Assembly: GCA_002495065.1 (NCBI GenBank)
Contig: DADT01000028.1
Span: 41,929 to 95,810 of the forward strand
DNA length: 53,882 bases
Reading direction: 5' to 3'
Source of the DNA: Methanoregula sp. UBA471
GTDB taxonomy: Archaea > Halobacteriota > Methanomicrobia > Methanomicrobiales > Methanospirillaceae
The notes beneath the pieces are model-generated. The model made no database searches, was not told the origin of the DNA, and worked only from the letters and a program-made list of their open reading frames with translations. How positions within the stretch are numbered: position 1 is the first letter of the stretch; each line of letters starts with the position of its first letter. The translations under genes and the position numbers were made by a program. This document shows positions 45,338 to 53,743 of this stretch, piece by piece.

Positions 45338-46624
45338 TTATTTCTTTTCCCATTTTATCAGTTCAGTCACTCTGGAGAGCGTGCTCCCCCTGCGGATCTC
45401 TTCACGGATCCTCTCTTCATTTTTCTTGATTTCCAGAGCCCTGCGTGCAATCTCGTATGCACGTTCCGCAGGAATGACCACCACGCCACTTTCATCTCCG
45501 GTAATCCAGTCACCCGGACGAACGGACTGCCCACAACACTGGATTTCGGCGTTTATCTCTCCAAACCCCTTGGGTTCACCAGCGTTCGGCACGATGGTCC
45601 TGGCAAAAAGCGGGAACTTCATTTCCCTGATATCATCAACATCACGAACGGCACCATCAATGACTACACCGGCGATTCCTTTTTTAACACAGCTCAGCGT
45701 GGCAAGCTCTCCCCAGGGGGCGATGTGGGTAACCCCGTCGTTATTGATGACAATTACTTCATCGGTCCCCGCAACATCAATGGCCTCCACGGGTTTTGCC
45801 CAGTCCCCGCCAAATGTCTGGACCGTAACTGCCCTGCCAACCATTTTGACCCTGCCGCAGATCGAGACAATGCCTGACATCGCCCCTTTCCGGTGCATCG
45901 CATCCGACACATTCGGTGCTGAAACCTGGAGAAGAATGGCCCGTATTTCTTCATCGGGTGATTTTTTTTCAACTGGCTTAATCGATGGATTATCCAGTTC
46001 TGAACGTATTTTTTTTGTGGACCCGGTGACATCTGCAGAACGGGTTATCCAGCCGCCCACGATTACGATATCCGCACCGCACCGGACTGCCTCTCCGGCA
46101 CCCGCTGCATCGATCCCACCCGCAACTGCAATAGGAATATGTACCATGCCTGCCAGAGATGCAAGAAGTTCAAGAGAAGTTTTACCACTCATCTGCTGGT
46201 CGATACCTGTATGGGCACAGATGATGTCAACACCCATCGCCTCGAGTTCACCGGCACGGCTTATCGGATCCCTTGCATTGATCAGGTCGGCCATTATCCG
46301 TATCCCATATAACCGTGAAGCCCTCACGGCTTCTGCAACGACCGAGTCATCAGCATCTGCAAGGATGCAGACAATATCTGCTCCTGCCTTTGCTGCCATC
46401 TCAACTTCCATGGTCCCGGTATCGGCAACCTTCATATCCGCAACGATAATCGAATCCGGAAAATAATCCCTCATCGACCGGACAGCCTGCATCCCCTCAC
46501 TCTTGATTAACGGTGTGCCTACCTCGATCCAGTCTGCACCGCCTTCACATGACTCCCGTGCGATCTGCAAAGCTCTTTTCAGTTCAAGAATATCGAGTGC
46601 AACCTGCAGAACCACGTTCTTCAT
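45338..46624 (-). CDS. hexulose-6-phosphate synthase fused to RraA-like domain
   Basis: A 428-residue fusion. Residues 1-210 are 3-hexulose-6-phosphate synthase of the OMP decarboxylase superfamily: VALDILELKRAL, VGTPLIKSEG, VADMKVADTG, VAGGIDAAG. Residues about 225-415 are RraA/aldolase-like: VSAPNVSDAMHRKG, GWGELA-type APWGELATLSCVKKGIAGVVIDGAVRD, PGDWITGDESGVVVIP. Archaea lacking a pentose-phosphate pathway use HPS in reverse to make ribulose 5-phosphate. The role of the RraA part is unclear. The fusion is known in methanogens. It converges with the ACT gene, 8 nt apart. Confidence 0.93.
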   Translation of the reverse strand: MKNVVLQVALDILELKRALQIARESCEGGADWIEVGTPLIKSEGMQAVRSMRDYFPDSIIVADMKVADTGTMEVEMAAKAGADIVCILADADDSVVAEAVRASRLYGIRIMADLINARDPISRAGELEAMGVDIICAHTGIDQQMSGKTSLELLASLAGMVHIPIAVAGGIDAAGAGEAVRCGADIVIVGGWITRSADVTGSTKKIRSELDNPSIKPVEKKSPDEEIRAILLQVSAPNVSDAMHRKGAMSGIVSICGRVKMVGRAVTVQTFGGDWAKPVEAIDVAGTDEVIVINNDGVTHIAPWGELATLSCVKKGIAGVVIDGAVRDVDDIREMKFPLFARTIVPNAGEPKGFGEINAEIQCCGQSVRPGDWITGDESGVVVIPAERAYEIARRALEIKKNEERIREEIRRGSTLSRVTELIKWEKK

Positions 46625-46790
46625 GAGTACTGATGTGACTGGCCTGATGCTTAATTATTACGAGATATCGGTCTTCAGATTTGTACCGGAAAGTATTGGT
46701 AAGACCGGTAAGATCCATCAGTGCTCCCCAAAAAAAATGCTCACACGGTCACGAAAAGCAAAAAGTGAGGAGCCCTGGCAATTATTAACA

Positions 46791-47297
46791 TTATTCGTTT
46801 TTAAATTCATCATAAAAAACAATTTTTTTCGTCTCTTTTTTTCCGGTCATGGATATTTCGGCAGGCCAACCGGCAGCTACCAGAGAAACTAAGGTGTAAT
46901 TTTCAGGGACAGCGAGAAGATTTCTGACTGCTTCTGCATATGTCTTCTTTTCCCCGGCTACCCAGCAGGAAGTAATTCCGTACGCCTGGAGGGCAATAAT
47001 GAGATTTTCCGTGGCTGCGCAACAATCCTCAAGATAATATTTTTCTTTTTTCTCACCAAAGACCGCAAAGCAGACAGGGCACGTGGCAATAAATTTTCCA
47101 TCGTCCGTCGCTTCGGCAATTTTTGAGAGTGTGTTTTTATTTTTGATAACCCCGAACATCCAAGGCTGGATGTTCCTGGCCGTTGGCGCACGGGCCGCAC
47201 ATTCCAATGCATCCCGTATCGCCAGATCATCGACAGTATCAGATTTGAATTTCCGTACACTGTGCCGGGATTTTATTACGGTAGTTACAACGTTCAT
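46791..47297 (-). CDS. nitroreductase-family flavoprotein
   Basis: A 168-residue FMN oxidoreductase with IKSRHSVRKFKSD (phosphate-binding Arg), AARAPTARNIQPW and, near the end, SLVAAGWPAE. A cluster YYLEDCCAATENLIIALQAYGITSCWVAG forms the central helix. The start is ATG 47297; the frame to 47378 adds a hydrophobic stretch unlike the family. Its own substrate is unknown. It is about as long as the nitroreductase at 8.4 kb but not closely similar to it. Confidence 0.9.
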   Translation of the reverse strand: MNVVTTVIKSRHSVRKFKSDTVDDLAIRDALECAARAPTARNIQPWMFGVIKNKNTLSKIAEATDDGKFIATCPVCFAVFGEKKEKYYLEDCCAATENLIIALQAYGITSCWVAGEKKTYAEAVRNLLAVPENYTLVSLVAAGWPAEISMTGKKETKKIVFYDEFKNE

Positions 47298-47561
47298 ACA
47301 CGGAATAGGAAATATAGGTAATAAAAGGTTGTGAAGGCGCTGAAACAGGAAAACAATGTGCCATTCAATGGTTCGCATGAACCGAAAAAGGTTGGATTAT
47401 CGGCTTTGAGAAACGGGCATGAACGGAAGTTCGCACCCAAACCATGAAAACGAACACGATGCCTGCGGCCACAGGCACACAGAATGGAAATTTGAATACC
47501 CTCGCGGGGTGAAACGTTAAGTCACCTATTTCCATGTTAAATCATTAAACCCTGTAATTTT
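47298..47561. other. intergenic, upstream part
   Basis: Contains a TGCCTG-CGGCCA-CAGGCA hairpin (about 47461-47478) and a short CCCTCGCGGGG stem (about 47500-47510). The nitroreductase promoter must lie at the low-coordinate side. No gene seen. Confidence 0.5.
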
Positions 47562-47680
47562 ATGAGGGTTCCCCGCCTCAGGGCCTCTCCGAGGCACGGG
47601 GGGCAGTGCGGTGTTTACAAATAAGCTTACGGGCACTGATCCGCCGCGGGGGCGCCCCGTCGGGGGCGGCGGGGTTCATC
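47562..47680. repeat. compound-hairpin repeat, copy B
   Basis: Second copy of the element at 14079-14196. The first hairpin keeps CAGGGCCTCTCCGAGGCACG exactly (GCCTC-TCC-GAGGC). The second keeps ACTGATCCGCCGCGGGGGCG and CGGGGGCGGCGG. Its inner stem is GCCCC-GTCG-GGGGC where copy A has GTCCC-TTCG-GGGGC: a T-G wobble replaced by a C-G pair. The linker between hairpins is unrelated. Conserved pairing with changing sequence supports selection on structure. Confidence 0.75.
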
Positions 47681-47952
47681 GCAAATAATTATGAGGAATA
47701 AATATTCCATGACTCATATCGGTTTAATTTACTTTACATGGGAAATCCTATGATTTCAACAAATTGTAAAGCACCTGTTTACGGAGGGGACAGTGCCTGT
47801 CCCCCCGAACTGCCCCTGCGCTTTGCGATTGTGTCGTATTACCTTCTACGGAGTTATCACTCACGGTGCCACAGCGGCGGGGGCCGATGCATAACATACC
47901 GTTGCCCCCCAAGAGCGTTAATAAAAATGTTTTGAGGAGTTCTACTGAGCCG
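47681..47952. other. intergenic with a perfect 8-bp hairpin
   Basis: GGGGACAG (47786-47793), loop TGC, CTGTCCCC (47797-47804) make a perfect hairpin. A short frame (47738-47935) across it has no recognised similarity and is unlikely to be a gene. A GC-rich patch GGCGGGGGCCG lies near 47876. Confidence 0.55.
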
Positions 47953-47954
47953 GA

Positions 47955-48953
47955 TTATTCTTTTCTTATGGAGAGGACGAGACCAGCAATTATCGCGGCA
48001 CCGGCCAGAATGCCTTCAAAACCCGGAGTTTGTGTCTGAGTAGGGGAAGGCGTCGGGACCTGAGTGATTGTCGTGGGGGGTACCGATGTTGTGGGAGTCG
48101 TTGTTACCGGCGTGGTTTGTGAGACGGTTGTGGGTTGTGTTGTCGGGGATGGGGTCGCGGTGGTGGGAGTTGCTGTCGGCGTTCTTGTGCGATAAAGAGG
48201 GTTCAGATCCTGATTCTGCAGACTGATGTCACGCGTTGTGGTTTTTCCAACCTCACCATACCGGTCATTCATGAAATTTACATTGCATTCGGCCCATATG
48301 GTGTAGTTTCCTATTGGATAGGTATCAATCCTGCCCGTATCCCAGATCGGGGCGGTAAAATACGGAGATGAGGTAACGGGAATGTCAGCCGTCGATGTAC
48401 TCATCCCTGCACTGTTGATGAGGGAGGTATATACTGCCCCGCTTGGTGACTCAACTTTAATGGTGACAGGAGTTGATGTTACGCCTGGTCTCTGGGCAAT
48501 CGAGATCAGGTTTGTCTCAATCCTGAAACGGATGGAATCGCCGGTTGGTACCCATTTGTCGGTTACATCAACGTCGACGGTCGTGTCTTCAATTTTGAGA
48601 ACAAGACGGGGGTCTACAACGGTGAATGCCGTTCCACTCACATTTCCCAGAGTGCTGAGACGGTACCATGGACCCGTGTGGGATACAAATTCGGTAGGGG
48701 AGACATAGAAATTTGCAGGATCCGGGACCGCAACAGTATAATCGGGAGAACTTGTAGCTACCGGGGCTCCGGATGCCCACCAGCCTATTCGGGTATCCCC
48801 CCCCATTGCTGCGGTAACATCCAGCCCGTCTTCACCAATGAATACCGTAGCACCCTGAGTGATTGTGTTAATGGCTGCTGCTACAGGTCCGACGAGAAGA
48901 AATGACGCAAGTACCAGTATGACTATACCGGATTTTACGATTCGGTTCATCAT
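47955..48953 (-). CDS. DUF3821-type secreted surface protein with PGF-CTERM-like anchor
   Basis: A 332-residue exported protein: signal peptide (about 1-27, ILVLASFLLVGPVAAA), then INTITQGATVFIGEDGLDVTAA, the start of the DUF3821 domain of Methanomicrobiales. A Thr/Pro-rich stretch (about 255-305), probably O-glycosylated, leads to TPGFEGILAGAAIIAGLVLSIRKE, a PGF-CTERM-like sorting tail (PGF, hydrophobic helix, basic end) that an archaeosortase would process. It is thus a cell-surface, possibly S-layer-associated, protein. Start at ATG 48953 or 48950; the frame's TTG at 48959 is less likely. Confidence 0.9.
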   Translation of the reverse strand: MMNRIVKSGIVILVLASFLLVGPVAAAINTITQGATVFIGEDGLDVTAAMGGDTRIGWWASGAPVATSSPDYTVAVPDPANFYVSPTEFVSHTGPWYRLSTLGNVSGTAFTVVDPRLVLKIEDTTVDVDVTDKWVPTGDSIRFRIETNLISIAQRPGVTSTPVTIKVESPSGAVYTSLINSAGMSTSTADIPVTSSPYFTAPIWDTGRIDTYPIGNYTIWAECNVNFMNDRYGEVGKTTTRDISLQNQDLNPLYRTRTPTATPTTATPSPTTQPTTVSQTTPVTTTPTTSVPPTTITQVPTPSPTQTQTPGFEGILAGAAIIAGLVLSIRKE

Positions 48954-48984
48954 AAACAACGTATATCCTGTGTCAAGTATATAA

Positions 48985-49000
48985 GATTATATAAAGGGAT
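48985..49000 (-). promoter_or_regulatory. TATA box of the surface-protein gene
   Basis: On the minus strand, CCCTTTATATAATC lies about 35-45 nt before the ATG of the DUF3821 gene. It is a strong match to the archaeal BRE/TATA pattern, giving a leader of roughly 10-20 nt. Confidence 0.55.
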
Positions 49001-49088
49001 ACAACCGCCGGCAGATTCTGGAAAATTCCAGGAAAAAGAAAGGGTGTTTTCAGGGTTTATTCATAAACATATCATGGAGCTGTTTACA

Positions 49089-49652
49089 CTATACACCGCA
49101 ATCAAGAGACACCCGGTCAAAATTTTCAAATACACGTTTTCCTTCAAACGTGTGACTGACCTCAGGATGCCACTGGAGCCCATAGATGTGTTTTTCCGGA
49201 AGAGCTATCGCTTCTGCACTGCATATGTCTGAAAATGCAAGACAGGTGAACCCCTCAGGGATTCTCAAAACTTCATCGGCATGGGAAGACCAGACACTGA
49301 TCTTTTCCGGATACCCTGACAGGATATCATCGTGTTCGCAGATCTCCACCTCGACAGGTCCGTATCCGCCCCGGGGTCCCTGGTGAACAATACCGCCGAA
49401 TTTTGCAGCGATGATATGAAGTCCGAGACAAATTCCGAGAACAGGCAGTCCAAGATCAAGATACTGGCTGCAGTTCCCCCCGCGTTCTATCGAAGGTCCG
49501 CCTCCCAGGATGATCCCCCTGCAATCTTCTGACACCTGGTGCGGGGGTGTCGTGTTGGAGATCATCGAGGCGTCAATTTCAAGGTCCCTGAGTGCCCGGA
49601 GAATAAGGTGATTGAACTGCCCGAAATTATTCACCACGTAGATTGGACGCAT
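49089..49652 (-). CDS. guaA: GMP synthase glutaminase subunit (GuaA subunit A)
   Basis: A 187-residue class I glutamine amidotransferase with the nucleophile Cys in LGICLGLH (about 72-79) and the His/Glu pair in LQWHPEVSHT. The early GGGPSIERGG is the usual oxyanion region. In archaea GMP synthase is split; this subunit supplies ammonia to the separate ATP-pyrophosphatase subunit, which is not in the window. ATG start at 49652; it lies 36 nt after cobT on the same strand. Confidence 0.94.
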   Translation of the reverse strand: MRPIYVVNNFGQFNHLILRALRDLEIDASMISNTTPPHQVSEDCRGIILGGGPSIERGGNCSQYLDLGLPVLGICLGLHIIAAKFGGIVHQGPRGGYGPVEVEICEHDDILSGYPEKISVWSSHADEVLRIPEGFTCLAFSDICSAEAIALPEKHIYGLQWHPEVSHTFEGKRVFENFDRVSLDCGV

Positions 49653-49688
49653 TGCTCTGATATTTGATCTGAAATCCTATAATACTGT

Positions 49689-50765
49689 TCAACTGTAGGC
49701 ACGAACGGCAGCGAGAATGGTTTTCCTGATCTCGTCCGCAGTGTGCCCGAGAAGATAAGCAAGAAACATCGCCCCTCCGGCACCCATTCCTTCCTTTACT
49801 TCACCAATGCAATAGCGTGCAAGTCCTGCATGACCTATATCTCCAAAGCCCGGGTCCACAAAGAAAATATCCAGGCCAATCTGTTCTGCGATATGACGGA
49901 CATTGGCCGATGGATCGTCCCTTACATATGATGTTGTGACCACATACGGCAGGGACCTTCTTTCCTCTTTTATCACCGCACTTACTGCGAGCATCTGGGT
50001 GCCCCCGGCAAGGAATAGTGTCCCGGAATAGGTCTTTGCTATACCGAGAGCAACCGGCATCATCGGATCCCCGACGTACCGGATAATGTCGAGAGGTGAT
50101 GTTATCTTATCTGCCCTAATCCTCTCAAGCGCCATCCTGCAGATTTCATTTTTGATGGTTACCGGATTGTTTACAAAACTGCTGCTCACTGAAGCCTCAT
50201 ATCCCAATGCCCGCAACACGCATAATGCGGTTGTGGTTCCACCGGGAACACATTCTCCGAGGATAAGGAGATCGCTGTTTTCCGAGAGAAATTTTCCAAT
50301 GACTTCCCCCTTCCGGACGAGCTCTCCTGCATGGGGGACTGCGTTGCGAAACCTGGGGTCGTCCCCGATCGTGCCATAGACATCAAGACAGGGAACGGTT
50401 GGCTGGTGACGGAGACCTGCATTGATGAATAACGGCTGGATACCGCAGAGTCTCATCATTGCCCGTGTGATCGATGCCGGAGTCGGGCAACCGGTTGGCG
50501 TATCCGGTTTTACCGGCTGGCTGGTGATAGCACCCCAGGTAATCAGCTCCGCGTCAAGAACCGGCGTGAGCAGGGTTTTTTCCGGGGTCGCCCCTGCACC
50601 GGAAACACCCGGTACCGTGGACAGGAGGGTATTTCCCAGAATTCCGCAGAAAAGCGGGTTGCTGAAGGTAATATCCGGTATTTCCGAGAGGAACCCCATG
50701 GTAATCTCCGGATATATTTTCGTTTTAACCAGTTTGAAGATATCGGTTACCTGAAAAAATTCCAC
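49689..50765 (-). CDS. cobT: nicotinate-nucleotide:dimethylbenzimidazole phosphoribosyltransferase-like CobT
   Basis: Archaeal-type CobT (TIGR00303-like), which transfers phosphoribose to the lower-ligand base in cobamide synthesis. Motifs: GILGNTLLSTVPGVSGAGATPE, GECVPGGTTTALCVLRALGY, GGTQMLAVSAVI and the end GAGGAMFLAYLLGH. The N-terminus is uncertain: GTG 50765 gives the usual short N-terminal helix; ATG 50699 is shorter; ATG 50795 would run into the divergent cobZ promoter. The neighbours cobZ and cobS act in the same nucleotide-loop pathway. Confidence 0.93.
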   Translation of the reverse strand: MEFFQVTDIFKLVKTKIYPEITMGFLSEIPDITFSNPLFCGILGNTLLSTVPGVSGAGATPEKTLLTPVLDAELITWGAITSQPVKPDTPTGCPTPASITRAMMRLCGIQPLFINAGLRHQPTVPCLDVYGTIGDDPRFRNAVPHAGELVRKGEVIGKFLSENSDLLILGECVPGGTTTALCVLRALGYEASVSSSFVNNPVTIKNEICRMALERIRADKITSPLDIIRYVGDPMMPVALGIAKTYSGTLFLAGGTQMLAVSAVIKEERRSLPYVVTTSYVRDDPSANVRHIAEQIGLDIFFVDPGFGDIGHAGLARYCIGEVKEGMGAGGAMFLAYLLGHTADEIRKTILAAVRAYS

Positions 50766-50803
50766 AATGATATAATAGTCCTTTGACCAGAACACCTAGT
50801 TGC

Positions 50804-51238
50804 ATGTTTGAAATTGAACAACGGCTGCTTGAAAAAGGTATCACGCTCGATGATATTGTTTCTGCAGCCATGGGGTTGTATGTATCTCATGGGATGCCGG
50901 AAGACCAGGCAGCAGGGGAAATCAGGAAAAAAATAAAAAAATATCTTGGCGATCCCAATGTATCCTCGTTGCTCCTCGGGGCGATATTGCTTGAAGATGA
51001 GCTTTTCCATAAACGGGAAAATTCCGAAATTGCCGATGACCCGGTCTTTCTGCTGAGCGATGAAATCATTGGTATGGCGATCGCAGAGTGTATCGGGGGG
51101 ACTTATGCCCGGTTTGAGTTCACCCGTTACGATCAGAAAAAGCCCGGGATCTTATCAAAACTCGGGCCGTTTCTTGATGACGCGGTAGCAGGACTGATCG
51201 CCGGATGTACCTCCCGGCTCTATAGCGAATGTGTATGA
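50804..51238 (+). CDS. cobZ: alpha-ribazole phosphatase CobZ (PgpA-like)
   Basis: A 144-residue PgpA/CobZ-family protein: LEKGITLDDIVSAAMGLYVSHG, LSDEIIGMAIAECIGG and GPFLDDAVAGLIAG match the helical core with acidic metal-binding residues. In methanogens CobZ removes the phosphate from alpha-ribazole phosphate before CobS acts; the location directly before cobS supports this role over phospholipid phosphatase. ATG 50804 is preferred to 50783. TATA-like TGATATAATA (about 50768-50777) is about 27 nt upstream, so the mRNA may be leaderless. Confidence 0.88.
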   Translation: MFEIEQRLLEKGITLDDIVSAAMGLYVSHGMPEDQAAGEIRKKIKKYLGDPNVSSLLLGAILLEDELFHKRENSEIADDPVFLLSDEIIGMAIAECIGGTYARFEFTRYDQKKPGILSKLGPFLDDAVAGLIAGCTSRLYSECV

Positions 51239-51945
51239 AAGCTCTCATCTCCCTGCTCCAGTTTACCACAATACTTCCCTTCGGCAGACAGCAGGATCTC
51301 GCAGATTTTGCCCGGCATTCATACCTCTACCCGTGTGCCGGTTACATCATTGGCGGGCTGGTTGCACTGCCGGTTTTTTTTATCGCAGACCGGACTCTTG
51401 CATCCGCTGTCGCAGTAGCACTTTTTCTCCTGATTACGGGAGCCCACCATTTTGACGGCCTCCTGGATCTCGGTGATGGTCTGATGGCTCACGGGGATCG
51501 TGAGAAAAGAATCCGGGCGCTTACCGATCGCAATGTCGGAGCGGGGGGTATCGCCGCCGGAATTTCAGTCACGCTGCTGTTGCTTGCAGGCCTGATGGCA
51601 TCACCGGCTATTATCTACGCCATAATTATCGGGGATGTCTGCGCCAAATTCTCCATGGCATTTCTCACCGCATATGGAACGCCATTCAGGGAGGGGATAC
51701 ACAGCTATCTTCACCAGTACTCCCGGCCAGCCTTCCCGTTCATTGCCGGTCTGTTCTGTATACCGCTTGTACTACTTCCGGTATCACCATTCAAGCTAGC
51801 CGGAGCTGCCGGTGTTATGATTGCGTGTCCGCTCATTCTCTGGCTTGTCTCCCGAAGATTATTCGGGGGGGTGAATGGCGATGTGGTCGGGGCATCAAAC
51901 GAGATTACCCGGGCATGTGTCATAGTCGCCCTTGCACTCATCTGA
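51235..51945 (+). CDS. cobS: adenosylcobinamide-GDP ribazoletransferase CobS
   Basis: A 236-residue membrane enzyme that joins adenosylcobinamide-GDP with alpha-ribazole, the last step of cobamide assembly. It has about six hydrophobic segments and the family motif GAHHFDGLLDLGDGLMAHG with the catalytic acidic residues, then DRNVGAGGIAAG. The ATG at 51235 overlaps the cobZ stop as ATGA; a second ATG at 51229 is possible. With cobT and cobZ this makes a compact lower-ligand cluster. Confidence 0.94.
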   Translation: MKALISLLQFTTILPFGRQQDLADFARHSYLYPCAGYIIGGLVALPVFFIADRTLASAVAVALFLLITGAHHFDGLLDLGDGLMAHGDREKRIRALTDRNVGAGGIAAGISVTLLLLAGLMASPAIIYAIIIGDVCAKFSMAFLTAYGTPFREGIHSYLHQYSRPAFPFIAGLFCIPLVLLPVSPFKLAGAAGVMIACPLILWLVSRRLFGGVNGDVVGASNEITRACVIVALALI

Positions 51946-51965
51946 CAACCTGTCACAACATCATC

Positions 51966-51977
51966 TTTAATAAACAA
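51966..51977 (+). promoter_or_regulatory. TATA-like element before the Dsr-like gene
   Basis: TTTAATAAACAA lies about 25-30 nt upstream of the ATG at 51998. This spacing predicts transcription starting close to the ATG, i.e. a leaderless mRNA. Confidence 0.4.
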
Positions 51978-51997
51978 ATTCTTCTCATTACTGTTTG

Positions 51998-52888
51998 ATG
52001 CGCACGACTTTTGGCGTCCACATGAAGGGCGGAGTGATAACTGAGAGGGATCCGGACTTCTGTACAGTCCGTATAAGGGCAGCTGCCGGCATCATGTCAG
52101 TTGAACAGATACGGGGGATTGCCGCGATAGCAAAAAAATACGGGTCAGGGATTATTCACTGCACTACACGACAGACAATTGAAATTCCCCATGTCGATCC
52201 GAAGTCGCTGAAAAAAATTGAAAAATTACTGGAGAAAAACGGCACACCGATTGGTTCAGAACGAGATGAAGTTGTCAATATTATTGCATGTCCCGGTGTT
52301 TCACGGTGCAAATTTGCCAATATCGATACCATTCACCTCGCAAAAAAGATCGATGATAAATTGTTCGGTAAGGAAATGCCGGTCAAGATGCGGATAGCCA
52401 TATCAGGATGTCCTAATGCCTGTACGAGTCCCATGCTCAATGAGATCGGGATTATCGGGCGGATCCGCCCCTTGCGGACTCCCGGGCTCTGTACCGGGTG
52501 CGGGACCTGTGTCGAATACTGCAAGGAACGAGCTATTGTCGTAAAACGTGGGATTTCTGTTCTTGATCCGGCCAAGTGTGTCCAGTGCGGGGTATGCGTC
52601 CGGTCCTGTCCGTTCGATCTCCTTAAAGCTGACGATCGCCACTACCTGATCCTTGTCGGTGGCAGGAGGGGAAGACACCCCCGGATAGGCAGAGAATTGA
52701 TGGAAGTGGAAAATGAAGAACTTGTTATCCACGTAATCGAAAAAATCGTCAACTGGGTCTATCGCCGCGCATGGAGCGGGAGATTACTGTCTGAACAGCT
52801 TGATGATCTCCAGTTTGAAAAATTCCGAAAGGATATTTTACAGGAGATCACGGAAAAAACGGGAAAGACAGACCCGGCGGCAGTTTAG
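51998..52888 (+). CDS. sulfite/nitrite-reductase-like ferredoxin protein (Dsr-LP type)
   Basis: A 296-residue redox protein. The siroheme/[4Fe-4S] ligand set of sulfite reductases is present (Cys98-x5-Cys104 and Cys138-x3-Cys142), after the ferredoxin-like half-domain (VRIRAAAGIMSVEQIRGIA, CTTRQTIEIPHV). Two [4Fe-4S] ferredoxin clusters follow (Cys165/168/171/175 and Cys194/197/200/204). This matches the short dissimilatory-sulfite-reductase-like proteins of methanogens, whose role is unsettled (sulfite detoxification or another small-molecule reduction). It lacks the F420 domain of Fsr and has no partner gene nearby. Confidence 0.9.
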   Translation: MRTTFGVHMKGGVITERDPDFCTVRIRAAAGIMSVEQIRGIAAIAKKYGSGIIHCTTRQTIEIPHVDPKSLKKIEKLLEKNGTPIGSERDEVVNIIACPGVSRCKFANIDTIHLAKKIDDKLFGKEMPVKMRIAISGCPNACTSPMLNEIGIIGRIRPLRTPGLCTGCGTCVEYCKERAIVVKRGISVLDPAKCVQCGVCVRSCPFDLLKADDRHYLILVGGRRGRHPRIGRELMEVENEELVIHVIEKIVNWVYRRAWSGRLLSEQLDDLQFEKFRKDILQEITEKTGKTDPAAV

Positions 52889-53284
52889 ATTCATTTTTTC
52901 TGCGATACACCAATCGTATATCCAGAGGTTCAAGTTTTCATCTCTGGTGCAGCCGATATCCCAGGATTTTTATACACCAGTTGCCGGGAAGGCTCAAAAA
53001 GACTATTCCCATGAGTTCATTGTCTGTCATGGTACTGCCATCCTATTCGTGCAATCGTACTGTATAAAATCCGGGAAATCTTTTCTGGATTCTTTTCAAT
53101 CCTGAAAAAAGGGGATACTTCGGTATAGCGTGGGACTTCGGATAGATTCCGTTCCTGAGTGGGATTTAGGGCATTGTGCAATGGACAAAGTATCGCAATC
53201 AAAATCGTAACAAGGTGGTTATCATTTCCGAACGGAAAAAAAGACAGCAAATTTTTTTTTACGAGCCAGGAATGAGATAAAAAA
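52889..53284. other. intergenic, no gene seen
   Basis: About 400 bp between convergent genes. Short frames on both strands are without similarity. AATCCGGGAAATC... and T-rich stretches occur, but no clear terminator or RNA gene. Confidence 0.55.
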
Positions 53285-53578
53285 TTATCGCCGGAGAAAT
53301 CCCTGGTTTTCACTGTCTTCGCATTCCACGGATAACCCGTCCCTGATAAGAGTATTAAACATCATTGCGGCGTTCATGAGAGTGTCGTCCCCGGCTGAGC
53401 CCCGCTTGAGATCGGAAAGAGCCTGGGTCTGAGGGGAGGGAACGAGCCGTTTTCCAACCCAAACTCCCTTGCAACGCCGGCAATACGCACAATGACTGTA
53501 GACTGATATTTCACCGTCGGCACACGTAACGGTCACCCGGCTCTTTTTTTCATCGCGATGAAAGGGTAATGTCTTCAT
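53285..53578 (-). CDS. small cysteine-rich hypothetical protein
   Basis: 97 residues from ATG 53578. The N-terminal half has CADGEISVYSHCAYCRRCKG, four Cys plus His in 20 residues, which could bind zinc or an iron-sulfur cluster. The rest is helical and Asn/Met rich (DDTLMNAAMMFNTLI). It is divergent from the EF-1A gene across 165 bp. I do not recognise the family; a short length and ordered Cys spacing make it a likely real gene. Confidence 0.6.
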   Translation of the reverse strand: MKTLPFHRDEKKSRVTVTCADGEISVYSHCAYCRRCKGVWVGKRLVPSPQTQALSDLKRGSAGDDTLMNAAMMFNTLIRDGLSVECEDSENQGFLRR

Positions 53579-53658
53579 AATGAAAAGATATTCGGGCATC
53601 GGATATGATAGTGTCGATGCAGAATTTCCATCGTAAAAACCGGATTTGTGAATCGAAA

Positions 53659-53672
53659 TAATTTATATAGAT
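53659..53672 (+). promoter_or_regulatory. TATA box of the EF-1A gene
   Basis: ATAATTTATATAGA lies about 75-85 nt before the ATG, an excellent archaeal TATA match; transcription would start near 53695, giving a leader of about 50 nt with GGAGGA at 53733-53738. Confidence 0.55.
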
Positions 53673-53743
53673 GGGTCTCATATATGTAATACTCGCATAA
53701 ACTGACTGTAAGCGGACAGTCCCACAACATTTGGAGGAACAAA

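Noticed and set aside
45381..46466. 361-codon plus-strand frame
   Set aside because: Ser/Pro/Ile-rich shadow of the HPS-RraA fusion gene.
53195..53225. CGTAACAAGGTGG, resembling the 3' end of 16S rRNA
   Set aside because: Only about 11 bases match and no rRNA context surrounds them; chance similarity.
53017..53313. 98-codon minus-strand frame after the Dsr-like gene
   Set aside because: It overlaps the start of the Cys-rich gene region, lacks a ribosome-binding site and resembles no family.
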